Below are positions 16,602 through 25,197 of a stretch of 64,000 nucleotides of DNA, one piece after another. Each line of letters opens with the position of its first letter. Position 1 is the stretch's first letter. Position numbers and translations under genes: made by a program. The stretch is taken from contig JAVMKJ010000120.1 of the NCBI GenBank assembly GCA_031732855.1, forward strand, positions 26,305-90,304, given 5' to 3'. Source of the stretch: JAVMKJ01 sp031732855. Lineage in GTDB: Bacteria > Pseudomonadota > Gammaproteobacteria > Competibacterales > Competibacteraceae. Under the pieces are notes generated by a model. It saw nothing but the letters and a program-made list of their open reading frames with translations. It made no database searches and had not been told where the DNA came from.

Positions 16602-17605
16602 CGCCGCGCTCGAGCATCTGTCTGGCATCGGCATTTTTCCTGCTGTTCGCCGCCGGCGCCTCCCCCATCGCCGCCGGCGCGCCCGAACCCTCGGCCGAAA
16701 TCGGCCAGGCCAGCACCGCCGCCGCGATTTCGGCCCGAATCGAAATCTTCGACCGCGACCTGCAACGCCTGCGTCGCTTCATGGGCGCGTCCGAAGCCGG
16801 CGAACTCGATATCGGCATCCGCAGCACCCTGCCCCGCGACCTGTACTCTCAGGCATTGACGCTCTGGCAACAGACCGACCGGCTGTCCTTCGAGGTGATG
16901 CGGGTGCATGCGACACCTCCCCCGCCGCCGGCGGGCGACATCGGGCTTCCGGACGTTCTGCGCAGGCTTGAGGACGCCAACCGGATTCTCCGGCGGGTGA
17001 TGGAGGAGCTGAAAATCCCCTCGGATTCCGAGCCGCCGCCCGAGAGAAAAACTCCCGTGGCGGATCCTTTCACCGCCATCCTGCACCTCAATCGCCAGTT
17101 GAACCTGCTGTTGGAACGGCATCTCGCCCCCAGGGATGTCTACATGGAGGTCACCCTGGCGATCGGCTACGCGGCCCGCCTGTTGTCCCGTTATCCCGAA
17201 GCGAACCGGATTCCGGCCGAACCCCCGTTCGAGCCGGACAAGCAACCCGGCGACGTTCATCTCCGGCTGATCGAGTGCCTGCGGAGCGTCAGCCGCATCC
17301 TCGACACGCTGGGCTTGCCCGCCCCGCAAATCAACACCAGTCGGGTCGAGCCGAACAAGCTGGTGCCGGGCGACGTTTTTCTGGTCGCCGCCACGATCGT
17401 GTCCCAACTCGACTTCCTGCACAAGTATCTGGGCATCGCCAGGACGCCACCCCAGCCCATCTACCCGGGATTGCGCTTTCCGGCGCATACCTACCAGCGC
17501 ACCGGAATCCTGGGGGCGCAACTGACCCAACTCGAGCGCTTCCTCGCGACCGACCGGGCGGCGTTTGGAAAGATCGAACATGACGCCAATTCCTCCAAGC
17601 GCTGA
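16598..17605 (+). CDS. Exported protein of a two-component module, function unknown
   Basis: The 335-residue protein has a clear signal peptide (MTPRSSICLASAFFLLFAAG, cleavage near residue 26) and no other membrane segment. The mature part is helical, with repeated RDLYS/RDVYMEV and PGDVHLRLIECL/PGDVFLVAATIV motifs. These suggest an internal duplication of a four-helix unit. I do not recognise the family. It is translationally coupled to the response regulator before it (ATGA) and overlaps the kinase after it by 26 bases. A periplasmic sensor or accessory role for the kinase is inferred from context only. Confidence 0.8.
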   Translation: MTPRSSICLASAFFLLFAAGASPIAAGAPEPSAEIGQASTAAAISARIEIFDRDLQRLRRFMGASEAGELDIGIRSTLPRDLYSQALTLWQQTDRLSFEVMRVHATPPPPPAGDIGLPDVLRRLEDANRILRRVMEELKIPSDSEPPPERKTPVADPFTAILHLNRQLNLLLERHLAPRDVYMEVTLAIGYAARLLSRYPEANRIPAEPPFEPDKQPGDVHLRLIECLRSVSRILDTLGLPAPQINTSRVEPNKLVPGDVFLVAATIVSQLDFLHKYLGIARTPPQPIYPGLRFPAHTYQRTGILGAQLTQLERFLATDRAAFGKIEHDANSSKR

Positions 17606-20537
17606 GGGTATCCCTCCCGAGCGCTCGCTCAAGCGCCAGTTGCTGGTTTCCCACCTGTCGGTGGCCCTGGTCGGGCTGGGAATGCTCTTCATCGCCCTGT
17701 TCGCCACCTACGACCTGCGCTCCAGCGTCATTCTGCTGGCCGATGAAGGTGGTCCCCTGGCGCAGGCTTCGCTGCGGATGCTGGCCGGAGTGCGGCACTC
17801 GCTGGCGAGCCTGCGCGGCTGGGTCAGCCTCGGCGACCCGCGTTTCCTGGACGACTGGCAGGTGGCCTGGGATGGGGAAATCCAGCCTTCGCTCGACCGG
17901 TTGAAGAGCCATTGCCGGCAGGAGCAGGTTCTCGAGCAAATCTGCGCTCCGGAGCGTCTGCTGGAACTCCAGACCCTGTTGGCCGATCTCCGGGAATCCC
18001 AGTGGTGGGTGCGGGACGCGGCGCGGAAACCCGGCAACGAACCGGCGCGGTTCACTTATTTGCTCGACGTCGAGCCGAGCGCGGCCGAACTGCATTCGCT
18101 GATCGCGGCTCTGTTCGAAGAGGAAGAAGCCCAGAACGGCGATCCCGAACGCAAAAACCTGCTGGCGCAGTTCGCGCGGGCGCAGCAGGCTGTTACCAGC
18201 GCGCATCTGGCGCTGCGGGAAATCCTCGGAGCAAACGGTTTGGATTATCAGGACCCGTTCCGGGAGCAGATGGAATCCATCCGAACCCACATCGAGCGAA
18301 TTGCCGCCAGCCCCCTGCTCACCGCCGAACAGAATCGATTGCTGGATCTGTTCCGAAATCAACTGCGAGCCTTCACGTGGTTTGCCCAGGAAGCGATCCG
18401 CTTGCGCCGGACCGGCGGGAACATCGCGCTGGACCTGATGGCGCTGGAAACGGACCCCCTGGCCACCCGGGCGATGGCGCTGGCGGCGGCCATCGCGGCG
18501 GATTTCCAGGAACGCCTGGAACGGGAAGCGCTGGCCGCGCGCGCCGCCAGCGCCATGACCTTCTGGAAGCTGGTGCTGATGATCCTGATCATGCTGGTGG
18601 TCGCCTACGCCCTTTCCAAAAAACACGCCGAAAAACTGGCCCTGCCGATCATCTCGCTGGCGGCGGCGACCCGGCGGCTGGCGGCCGGTTACCTGGACTA
18701 CGACATTTCCGCCCACGGCAACGACGAACTCAGCGAACTCACCCAGGCGTTCAACATCATGCGAACCTCGTTGCAGCAGGCTCAGGCCGAACTGCGCGAA
18801 GCCAACGTCAAGCTGGAGCGGCGGGTCGCCGAGCGCACGGCGGAACTGGAAACGGCCAACGAGGCCTTGAATCTGGAAATCGAGGTTCGCAGGGCGACCG
18901 AATCCGCCCTGAGGGACAGCGAGGCGCGGTTGCGCGCCGTGACCCAGGCCCTGCCCGATTTGGTGTTCGTGGTCGATGAGGACGGCCGTTACCGCGATAT
19001 TCTGGCCGCCGGACGGGAGCACGCCGCGACCGGGATCGCGCCGCGGCGGGGCAATCTTCCGAGCGAGATCCGTCCGCCCGAAATCAGTCGCCACCGCGAA
19101 ATGCCGACCGTCGGACGGGATCGAGCCGCCACCGGGATCACGCCCATCCGGGGCAAACTGCTCGGCGAGGTTCATTCGCCGGAGATGGCGGCATTTTTTC
19201 TGGACATCATCCATCGGGCGCTGGCGACCCAGAGCATCCAGATCGCCGAATACGAACTGCAAACCACCTCGGGACTGCGCTGGTTCGAATCGCGCACCAT
19301 GCCGCTCGAGGTGCAGTACGGCGGCAAGTCGGCCACCATCGTGGTCGCCCGCGATCTGACCCAGCGCAAGCAGGCCGAGGCGCAGCTCCGCCAGGCGCAG
19401 AAAATGCAGGCCATCGGCCAACTCACCGGCGGCATCGCCCACGATTTCAACAACCTGCTGTCGATCATCATGGGCAATCTGGAATTGTTGCACGAACGGT
19501 TGACCGCTCAGCCCCGCCTGCACCAACTCGCCCAGCAGGCGCTGAAAGCAGTGGACCGGGGTACCAACCTGACCCGCCGGCTGCTGGCCTTCTCGCGCCG
19601 CCAGCCCCTGCTGGCGCAACCGACCGACCTGAACCGGCTGGTGCTGGCCATGCTCGATCTGACGCGGCGCACGCTGGGCGCCAACATCCAGATTCAAACC
19701 GTGCTGGCCAACGATCTGGAGCGGACGCTGGTCGATCCGGCCCAGTTCGAGAACGCTCTGCTCAATCTGGTCATCAACGCCCGTGATGCGATGCCGCAAG
19801 GCGGCAAACTGACCCTGGAGACCGCCAACATCCTGCTGGACGAGGACTACGCGATCTCGCAGAAAGACATCCGACCCGGACCGTACGTGATGCTGTCGGT
19901 CAGCGATACCGGCATCGGCATGCCTCCCGAGGTACTGGAACGCGTTTTCGAACCGTTCTTCACCACCAAGGAAGCGAGCAAGGGCAGCGGTCTGGGGCTC
20001 AGCATGGTGTATGGCCTGGTCAAGCAGTCCGGCGGTCATATCACCCTCTACAGCGAGCCCGGCCAGGGTACCACGGCGCGGCTCTACCTGCCGCGGCACC
20101 AGGTCGAAGCGACGGAGATGGCGGAACCGCGCGTTGCCGAAACCGCCCCCCTCGGCCGGGGTGAAATCATCCTGGCCGTCGAGGACGACCCCGACGTCCG
20201 CCAGTTTGCCGTCGGCGCGCTGCAAGCCCTGGGTTACGACACCCGGCAGGCGGGGAATGCCGAAACGGCGCTCGAGATACTGGACACCACGCCCGGAATC
20301 GCCCTGCTGTTCACCGACATCGTGCTGCCGGGCGACATGGACGGGGTCGGGCTGGCCGTCGAGGCGCGGCGGCGCCATCCCGGCCTACCCGTGCTGTTCA
20401 CCTCCGGCTATACCGAACACACCCTGCTCGGCGACGGCCATGAGGCGGAAAGCGCCGAAGTGCTGACCAAGCCCTATCGCAAGGCTGAACTGGCCAGCAA
20501 ACTGTGTGCCCTGCTGGGCCGGCGCGGGAGTGCTTGA
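17580..20537 (+). CDS. Hybrid sensor histidine kinase with PAS domain
   Basis: The protein is 985 residues from the ATG at 17580, with GGAAAG about 8 bases upstream; a TTG at 17565 is less likely. In order: transmembrane helix 22-45, a helical periplasmic sensor region to about 325, a second helix 326-346, HAMP (about 347-400), coiled coil, PAS (about 450-590), HisKA with His621 in GGIAHDFNNLLS, HATPase with NLVINARDAMPQGG, DTGIGMPP and GSGLGLSMVYG, and a receiver domain from 863 with Asp913 in LLFTDIVLPG. The PAS region carries an imperfect 34-residue tandem duplication (residues 478-511 and 512-545). The signal is unknown. Confidence 0.93.
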   Translation: MTPIPPSAEGIPPERSLKRQLLVSHLSVALVGLGMLFIALFATYDLRSSVILLADEGGPLAQASLRMLAGVRHSLASLRGWVSLGDPRFLDDWQVAWDGEIQPSLDRLKSHCRQEQVLEQICAPERLLELQTLLADLRESQWWVRDAARKPGNEPARFTYLLDVEPSAAELHSLIAALFEEEEAQNGDPERKNLLAQFARAQQAVTSAHLALREILGANGLDYQDPFREQMESIRTHIERIAASPLLTAEQNRLLDLFRNQLRAFTWFAQEAIRLRRTGGNIALDLMALETDPLATRAMALAAAIAADFQERLEREALAARAASAMTFWKLVLMILIMLVVAYALSKKHAEKLALPIISLAAATRRLAAGYLDYDISAHGNDELSELTQAFNIMRTSLQQAQAELREANVKLERRVAERTAELETANEALNLEIEVRRATESALRDSEARLRAVTQALPDLVFVVDEDGRYRDILAAGREHAATGIAPRRGNLPSEIRPPEISRHREMPTVGRDRAATGITPIRGKLLGEVHSPEMAAFFLDIIHRALATQSIQIAEYELQTTSGLRWFESRTMPLEVQYGGKSATIVVARDLTQRKQAEAQLRQAQKMQAIGQLTGGIAHDFNNLLSIIMGNLELLHERLTAQPRLHQLAQQALKAVDRGTNLTRRLLAFSRRQPLLAQPTDLNRLVLAMLDLTRRTLGANIQIQTVLANDLERTLVDPAQFENALLNLVINARDAMPQGGKLTLETANILLDEDYAISQKDIRPGPYVMLSVSDTGIGMPPEVLERVFEPFFTTKEASKGSGLGLSMVYGLVKQSGGHITLYSEPGQGTTARLYLPRHQVEATEMAEPRVAETAPLGRGEIILAVEDDPDVRQFAVGALQALGYDTRQAGNAETALEILDTTPGIALLFTDIVLPGDMDGVGLAVEARRRHPGLPVLFTSGYTEHTLLGDGHEAESAEVLTKPYRKAELASKLCALLGRRGSA
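19011..19214. repeat. Two-unit 102-bp tandem duplication within the kinase gene
   Basis: GGACGGGAGCACGCCGCGAC at 19011 recurs as GGACGGGATCGAGCCGCCAC at 19113, a period of 102 bases that keeps the frame. The encoded units read GREHAATGIAPRRGNLPSEI and GRDRAATGITPIRGKLLGEV. Divergence shows that it is not recent. Confidence 0.75.
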
Positions 20538-20660
20538 GGGCGGGCGAACGCCCCCCCGACGTTGGCCAAACCCTCCGGATATTGATTACCCGGCTTGAAT
20601 CGCTAATCTATCAGAGCAACATCCAACCTGAATCATCCAACATTACCAAGGAGCTTGATC

Positions 20661-21383
20661 ATGCCACTTGCGAATCGTCTCGCCGCCGAATTCATCGGCA
20701 CCCTCTGGCTGGTGCTGGGCGGCTGCGGCAGCGCCGTGCTGGCCGCCGCTTTCCCAAGCGGTGATCCCACCAATCCTTTCGGCATCGCCTTCGTCGGCGT
20801 GTCGCTGGCCTTCGGTCTGACCGTGCTGACCATGGCCTACGCTATCGGCCATATCTCCGGCTGCCATCTGAATCCGGCGGTTTCGGTCGGAATGTGGGCC
20901 GGTGGCCGCTTCCCCGCCTCCGATGTGATTCCCTACATCATCGCCCAAGTACTCGGCGGTCTCGCCGGCGCGGCCATCATCTACCTGATCGCCACCGGAA
21001 AGCCAGGGTTCGACGTGGTTGCGAGCGGCTTTGCCGCGAACGGTTTCGGCGAACATTCGCCGGGCAAATACGGGATGAACGCGGCGATTGTTTCCGAGAT
21101 TGCAATGACCTTCATGTTCCTGATCGTCATCCTGGGTTCGACCCACAAGAACACGCCGACCGGGTTCGCTCCCATCGCCATCGGTCTGTGCCTGACGTTG
21201 ATCCACCTGATCAGCATCCCGGTCACCAATACCTCGGTCAACCCGGCGCGCAGCACCAGCCAGGCGATTTTCGTCGGCGGCTGGGCCTTGCAGCAGCTCT
21301 GGCTGTTCTGGGTCATGCCGATCGTCGGCGCGGCGATAGCGGGTTTCTTCCATCGCTGGCTGGCGGACGACAACCCTTCCTAA
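20661..21383 (+). CDS. aqpZ: Aquaporin Z
   Basis: This 240-residue MIP-family channel has six predicted helices and both NPA boxes: HLNPAVSVG (Asn71) and TSVNPARST (Asn194). GGCGSAVLAA and AIGHISGCH near the N-terminus are typical of AqpZ, and the narrow aromatic/arginine filter is expected from NPAR. AAGGAG at 20648-20653 sits 7 bases before the ATG at 20661. The gene is monocistronic: it follows the kinase operon by 123 bases and ends at a strong terminator. Confidence 0.96.
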   Translation: MPLANRLAAEFIGTLWLVLGGCGSAVLAAAFPSGDPTNPFGIAFVGVSLAFGLTVLTMAYAIGHISGCHLNPAVSVGMWAGGRFPASDVIPYIIAQVLGGLAGAAIIYLIATGKPGFDVVASGFAANGFGEHSPGKYGMNAAIVSEIAMTFMFLIVILGSTHKNTPTGFAPIAIGLCLTLIHLISIPVTNTSVNPARSTSQAIFVGGWALQQLWLFWVMPIVGAAIAGFFHRWLADDNPS

Positions 21384-21402
21384 TGTCCTGATGGTCGTCA
21401 TC

Positions 21403-21431
21403 GGGCGCGTTCCGACGCGCCCTTTTTGTTT
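21403..21431 (+). terminator. Rho-independent terminator after aqpZ
   Basis: The 8-base stem GGGCGCGT/ACGCGCCC closes a TCCG tetraloop and is followed by CTTTTTGTTT-like T-rich sequence. It lies 20 bases after the aqpZ stop. Confidence 0.93.
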
Positions 21432-21522
21432 AGCAGAACGCTCAACAATCGCGGGCCAGGTTTGTACAATGCGGCTTGAGGGCACTCGCCACCCCAACGT
21501 CGAACTCAAGATTTCATCCCCC

Positions 21523-22413
21523 ATGACCCAACCTTCATCTCCCCCCGCCGCCGTCTTGCTGATCGGCCACGGCACCCGGCTCGCCGCCGGCGTCGCCGAA
21601 TTCCTCACCCTCGCCGACCGGTTGCAACAGTCCCTGCCCGACCGGGTTTGCCTGGCCGGCTTTCTGGAGTTGGTCGAGCCCAGCTTGCCCGAGACATTGG
21701 ATACGTTGCGGCGACAGGGTTTCCGCCGCGTCACCGCCCTGCCGGCGTTGCTGATGGCCGCCGGCCACGTCAAAAACGACATTCCGGTCATCCTCAACGC
21801 CTTCCAGGCCAAACATCCCGAAATGACCATCACTTTCGGCGCGGATCTGGGCGTTCATCCCAACCTGCTGCAAGTCGCCCGCGAACGAATCGAGAGCATC
21901 GAGAGCGGGTTTGGCGCGGATTACGACCGGCGAAATACCCTGCTGGTGGTGATCGGGCGCGGCAGTTCCGATCCCGACGCCAATTCCAACATCAGCAAGA
22001 TCGCTCGCATCCTGTGGGAAGGGATGGGTTTTGGCTGGGCGGAAACCGCTTACACCGCCGTCGCCGCGCCGTTGATGGCCGATGCGCTCGAGCGAGCCCA
22101 CCGACTGGGCTTTCAGCGGGTGATCGTGTTCCCCTATCTGCTCTTCACCGGCCGGCTGGTCGAGCAGGTGCGCGCCACGGTCGACGCCTATCAAAGCCGC
22201 CACCCCGAGATAAAGGCGATGGTAGCGCCCTACCTGAACGCCCATCCGCTGGTGGTCGCCACCTTCCTGGAGCGGCTGGCCGAGGCCGAACGCGGCGAGG
22301 CGCGGATGAACTGCCAGTTTTGCCCCTACCGCGCCCCCATCGTCGGTCGCGAGGACTGGCGGGGCGCGCCGCAAACCGGGCATCATCACGACGACCACGA
22401 TCACGGACACTAA
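21523..22413 (+). CDS. cbiX: Sirohydrochlorin cobaltochelatase, long CbiX
   Basis: The 296-residue protein has two tandem chelatase lobes. LLIGHGTRLAAGVAEF starts the first, with LPALLMAAGHVKNDIP; VVIGRGSSDPDANSN starts the second, with VFPYLLFTGRLVEQV. The catalytic histidines are present. The C-terminal tail carries MNCQFC (residues 262-267), the MXCXXC motif reported to hold an iron-sulfur cluster in long CbiX, and a His/Asp-rich end (GHHHDDHDHGH). It inserts Co2+ into sirohydrochlorin early in the anaerobic route. The ATG at 21523 starts the family; the longer upstream frame is not needed. It heads the cbiX-cbiC-cbiET-cbiL-cbiG block. Confidence 0.95.
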   Translation: MTQPSSPPAAVLLIGHGTRLAAGVAEFLTLADRLQQSLPDRVCLAGFLELVEPSLPETLDTLRRQGFRRVTALPALLMAAGHVKNDIPVILNAFQAKHPEMTITFGADLGVHPNLLQVARERIESIESGFGADYDRRNTLLVVIGRGSSDPDANSNISKIARILWEGMGFGWAETAYTAVAAPLMADALERAHRLGFQRVIVFPYLLFTGRLVEQVRATVDAYQSRHPEIKAMVAPYLNAHPLVVATFLERLAEAERGEARMNCQFCPYRAPIVGREDWRGAPQTGHHHDDHDHGH

Positions 22414-22417
22414 ATCC

Positions 22418-22460
22418 CCTTTACCCCCAACTCCTCTCCCTCCAGGTGAGAGGGGTCAAA
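22418..22460. repeat. Dispersed palindromic repeat before cbiC
   Basis: CCCCCAACTCCTCTCCCTCC followed by AGGTGAGAGGGG is another member of the family. It fills nearly all of the 59 bases between cbiX and cbiC, leaving just room for TTGGAG before the cbiC start. Confidence 0.65.
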
Positions 22461-22472
22461 TTTGGAGCCACC

Positions 22473-23120
22473 ATGCCCCGTTTCGACTACCTCCGCGATC
22501 CCGACGAAATCGAACGCCAGTCGTTTGTCCAAATTCGCCAGTTGACCGATCTGTCTCGCTTTGATGCCAACCAGCAGCAAGTCGCGATGCGGCTGGTTCA
22601 TACCGCCGGCGATCCTGATATCGTCCACGATCTCCAGTTCAGCCCCGGCGCGATCGAGGCGGGACTGGCGGCGCTGCATCGGAGCGCGGACATCCTTTGC
22701 GACATCGAGATGGTCAGTCGTGGCATCAACCAGCGCTATCTGCGAGGCCAGGTTTACTGCTTTCTGAATTTACCCACGGTTGCCGAACGCGCACGCCAGT
22801 CCGGAGAAACCCGCACCATGGCGGCGATGGCCGAATGGCCGATGCACCTGGACGGTAGTATCGTCGTCATCGGCAACGCTCCGACCGCTCTGTTCCGTCT
22901 GCTGGAATTGCTGGACGAACGAGCCCCCCGACCGGCGCTGATCGTCGGCATGCCGGTCGGCTTCATCAACGCGGCCGAGTCCAAGCAGGCACTGTGGGAC
23001 ATCGCTTCGAGCGAATTCCAGACCCCTTGCATCACCCTGCTGGGCCGGCGCGGCGGCAGCAATCTGGCCGCCGCCACTCTCAACGCCCTGGCGCGAATGG
23101 CGAACGGAATTCGCTTCTGA
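22473..23120 (+). CDS. cbiC: Precorrin-8X / cobalt-precorrin-8 methylmutase
   Basis: The 215-residue protein starts MPRFDYLRDPDEIERQSF, typical of CbiC/CobH. It has the key histidine in VHTAGDPDI, followed by DIEMVSRGIN, GNAPTALFRLLEL, VGMPVGFINAAESK and the C-terminal GRRGGSNLAAATLNAL. It moves the C11 methyl to C12, giving (cobalt-)hydrogenobyrinate. TTGGAG lies 7 bases before the ATG. The stop overlaps the start of cbiET by one base (TGATG). Confidence 0.96.
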   Translation: MPRFDYLRDPDEIERQSFVQIRQLTDLSRFDANQQQVAMRLVHTAGDPDIVHDLQFSPGAIEAGLAALHRSADILCDIEMVSRGINQRYLRGQVYCFLNLPTVAERARQSGETRTMAAMAEWPMHLDGSIVVIGNAPTALFRLLELLDERAPRPALIVGMPVGFINAAESKQALWDIASSEFQTPCITLLGRRGGSNLAAATLNALARMANGIRF

Positions 23121-24367
23121 TGACCGCGCCGTCCGACTGGCCCGGCCCGCCGGTGCAGGTCATCGGCATGGGCATGGCCGCCGGGATTTTGAGTCAGGCG
23201 GCGCGGGCCGCGCTGGCGCGGGCGGAATTCATCGTCGGCGCAGACTCCCATCTGACGGCCTTGCCGGAGCTGACTGTCGAAAAATGTCCCTACCCCAGTC
23301 CGATGAGCGGTCTGTGGGACCTGCTGCGGGCCAACGCCGGCCGACGCATCGCGCTGCTGGCGTCCGGCGATCCCCTGTTTCACGGCATCAGCGGTACGCT
23401 ACTCCGTCACCTGTCGCCGGAGCATCTGGTATTCCATCCCAATGTCTCCAGCATTCAGGCGGCGTTTGCCCGACTGGGCCAGCCCTGGCAGCAGGCGCGA
23501 TTGGTCAGCCTGCACGGGCGGCCACGGGCCAGCCTGCGCGCCGTGTTACAGGGTAACCGGCTGTATGCCCTGTTGACCGACCGCGACAGTTCGCCGACCG
23601 CAATCGCCCGCGTGCTGGTCGAAACCGGGTTTGACGAATCGGACCTTTGGGTCGCCGAGGAACTGGGGACAGCGAACGAGCGCTTCCGCCACTTCCGCGC
23701 GGCGGAATTAGCCAATGCCGATATCGAATTCTCCCCGCTGAACGTGGTCATCCTGGAAACTCACGGGCCGGGCGGCGTACTGCCCGAGTTCCCCGGCATT
23801 CCCGACGAACGGTTCAGCACCGGCGCGGAACCGGGCAAGGGCATGTTGAGCAAGCGCGAGGTGCGGCTGACCATTCTTTCCCTGCTCGCGCCACGCGCGG
23901 GTGAAATCGGCTGGGACGTGGGCGCGGGTTGCGGTGGGGTATCGGTGGAATGGGCGCGCTGGAATCCCCATGGCGAGGTTCACGCCGTCGAATATCATCC
24001 CGAACGGCTGGAACATCTGGGCATCAATCGGGAACGGTTCGGCGTCGTCGCCAACCTGCATGTCGTTGCCGGTCACGCTCCGGAAGCATTGGCGGAATTG
24101 CCCGACCCGCACGCCGCCTTCATCGGTGGCAGCAGCGGTAGTCTGCGCGAGATGCTGGACGTGGTTTGGGCGCGGTTGCAACCCGGTGGTCGGCTGGTGG
24201 CAAGCGCCGTGACCGAAGACAGCCGGGTGGACCTGCATACCTTCGTCGGAGATCGTGCGGCGGACTGGACGGAGTTGAGCATCGCTCGGGGCGAACGGCT
24301 GGCCGGGCAGCGGGTCATGCGCCCGTATCTGCCGGTGCTGCTGATGAAATTGGAGAAATCCTGTTGA
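23120..24367 (+). CDS. cbiET: Fused cobalt-precorrin-7 C5-methyltransferase / cobalt-precorrin-6B C15-methyltransferase (decarboxylating)
   Basis: The 415-residue fusion has the CbiE methylase at residues 10-210 (VQVIGMGMAAGILS, LASGDPLFHGIS, FHPNVSSIQAAFARLGQPW, VSLHGRP). This is followed by a CbiT Rossmann methyltransferase from about 235 (GMLSKREVRLTILSLL, DVGAGCGGVSVEWAR, FIGGSSGSLREMLD). It equals CobL of the aerobic route and performs C5 and C15 methylation with loss of the C12 acetate carboxyl. It is coupled to cbiC at its start and ends in TTGA, overlapping a possible start of cbiL. Confidence 0.96.
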   Translation: MTAPSDWPGPPVQVIGMGMAAGILSQAARAALARAEFIVGADSHLTALPELTVEKCPYPSPMSGLWDLLRANAGRRIALLASGDPLFHGISGTLLRHLSPEHLVFHPNVSSIQAAFARLGQPWQQARLVSLHGRPRASLRAVLQGNRLYALLTDRDSSPTAIARVLVETGFDESDLWVAEELGTANERFRHFRAAELANADIEFSPLNVVILETHGPGGVLPEFPGIPDERFSTGAEPGKGMLSKREVRLTILSLLAPRAGEIGWDVGAGCGGVSVEWARWNPHGEVHAVEYHPERLEHLGINRERFGVVANLHVVAGHAPEALAELPDPHAAFIGGSSGSLREMLDVVWARLQPGGRLVASAVTEDSRVDLHTFVGDRAADWTELSIARGERLAGQRVMRPYLPVLLMKLEKSC

Positions 24368-24376
24368 ATCCTGTCC

Positions 24377-24418
24377 CCCTCTCCCCCAACCCCTCTCCCA
24401 CAAGGGGAGAGGGGAGCC
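24377..24418. repeat. Dispersed palindromic repeat at the 5' end of cbiL
   Basis: CCCTCTCCCCCAACCCCTCT followed by CCCACAAGGGGAGAGGGGAG forms a stem-loop. If cbiL starts at 24364 the repeat is translated as PLSPNPSPTRGEGS; if it starts at 24424 the repeat supplies GGGGAG as ribosome binding site. Confidence 0.75.
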
Positions 24419-24423
24419 AGGAA

Positions 24424-25146
24424 TTGCTGGGTACCTTGTACGGCGTTGGAGTCGGCCCCGGCGATCCGGAGCTGTTGACCCTAAAGGCCGCGCGCATCCT
24501 GCAAGGCGTGCCGGTGGTCGCTTATCCAGCAACGCCACAGGGCGGTGCCCAAGCCCGCGACATCGCCGCGCAATGGTTAATCGGCAAGCGGGAAATTCCG
24601 ATCACCATGCCCTGCATGTTGGATCGCGGTCCAGTGAACAAGGGTTACGACGAGGCCGCCGCGGTCATCGCCGGGGAACTGGCCGCCGGCCGGGACGTGG
24701 CAATTCTCTGCGAAGGCGATCCGTTGTTTTACGGCAGTTTCAGCTACTTGCTGCAACGGCTGGGCGACCGCTTTCCCTGCATGGTAATTCCCGGCATCAA
24801 CTCGGTCAGTGCCGCCGGTGCTGCCGCCGCGACGCCATTAATCACCGGCGAACAGCGGTTGACCGTGATTCCCGCCACCGCCGGCGATGAAGCGCTTCGC
24901 CAAGCCTTGCTAAACAGCGACAGCGTCGCCATTCTCAAGCCGGGCCGCCACCGGCCGCGTTTGCTGGAACTGCTGCGGGAAACCGGCCGCGCCGACGATA
25001 CGCTGTACATCGAACAGGCCAGCCGGCCGGCGGAGCGCGTCGTCAAACGCTTCGAGGAAATCCCCGCCACGCCGGGACCATATTTCGCCCTGTTTCTGGT
25101 GGTGCGGGCCGAAAATCGACAAAGTGGCGGGAATCTGAAGGATTAG
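24424..25146 (+). CDS. cbiL: Precorrin-2 / cobalt-factor II C20-methyltransferase
   Basis: The protein is 240 residues from the TTG at 24424, which gives the normal family start LLGTLYGVGVGPGDPELLTLKA. Then come VVAYPATPQGGAQARDIA, AILCEGDPLFYGSFSYL, VIPGINSVSAAGAAA and LKPGRHRPRLLELL, all CbiL/CobI features. It methylates C20 of (cobalt-)precorrin-2 using S-adenosylmethionine. The alternative TTG at 24364 overlaps the cbiET stop (TTGA) and adds 20 residues encoded by a dispersed repeat. I prefer 24424 because GGGGAG from the repeat lies 7 bases before it. Confidence 0.93.
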   Translation: MLGTLYGVGVGPGDPELLTLKAARILQGVPVVAYPATPQGGAQARDIAAQWLIGKREIPITMPCMLDRGPVNKGYDEAAAVIAGELAAGRDVAILCEGDPLFYGSFSYLLQRLGDRFPCMVIPGINSVSAAGAAAATPLITGEQRLTVIPATAGDEALRQALLNSDSVAILKPGRHRPRLLELLRETGRADDTLYIEQASRPAERVVKRFEEIPATPGPYFALFLVVRAENRQSGGNLKD

Positions 25147-25197
25147 GGAAATGGGTTCCTCATTTCCGTACCAGACGATACTACCCTCGGCCAACCC

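Noticed and set aside
17331..20378. A 1015-codon minus-strand frame opposite the hybrid kinase
   Set aside because: The kinase domains are unmistakable on the plus strand; the antisense frame is compositional.
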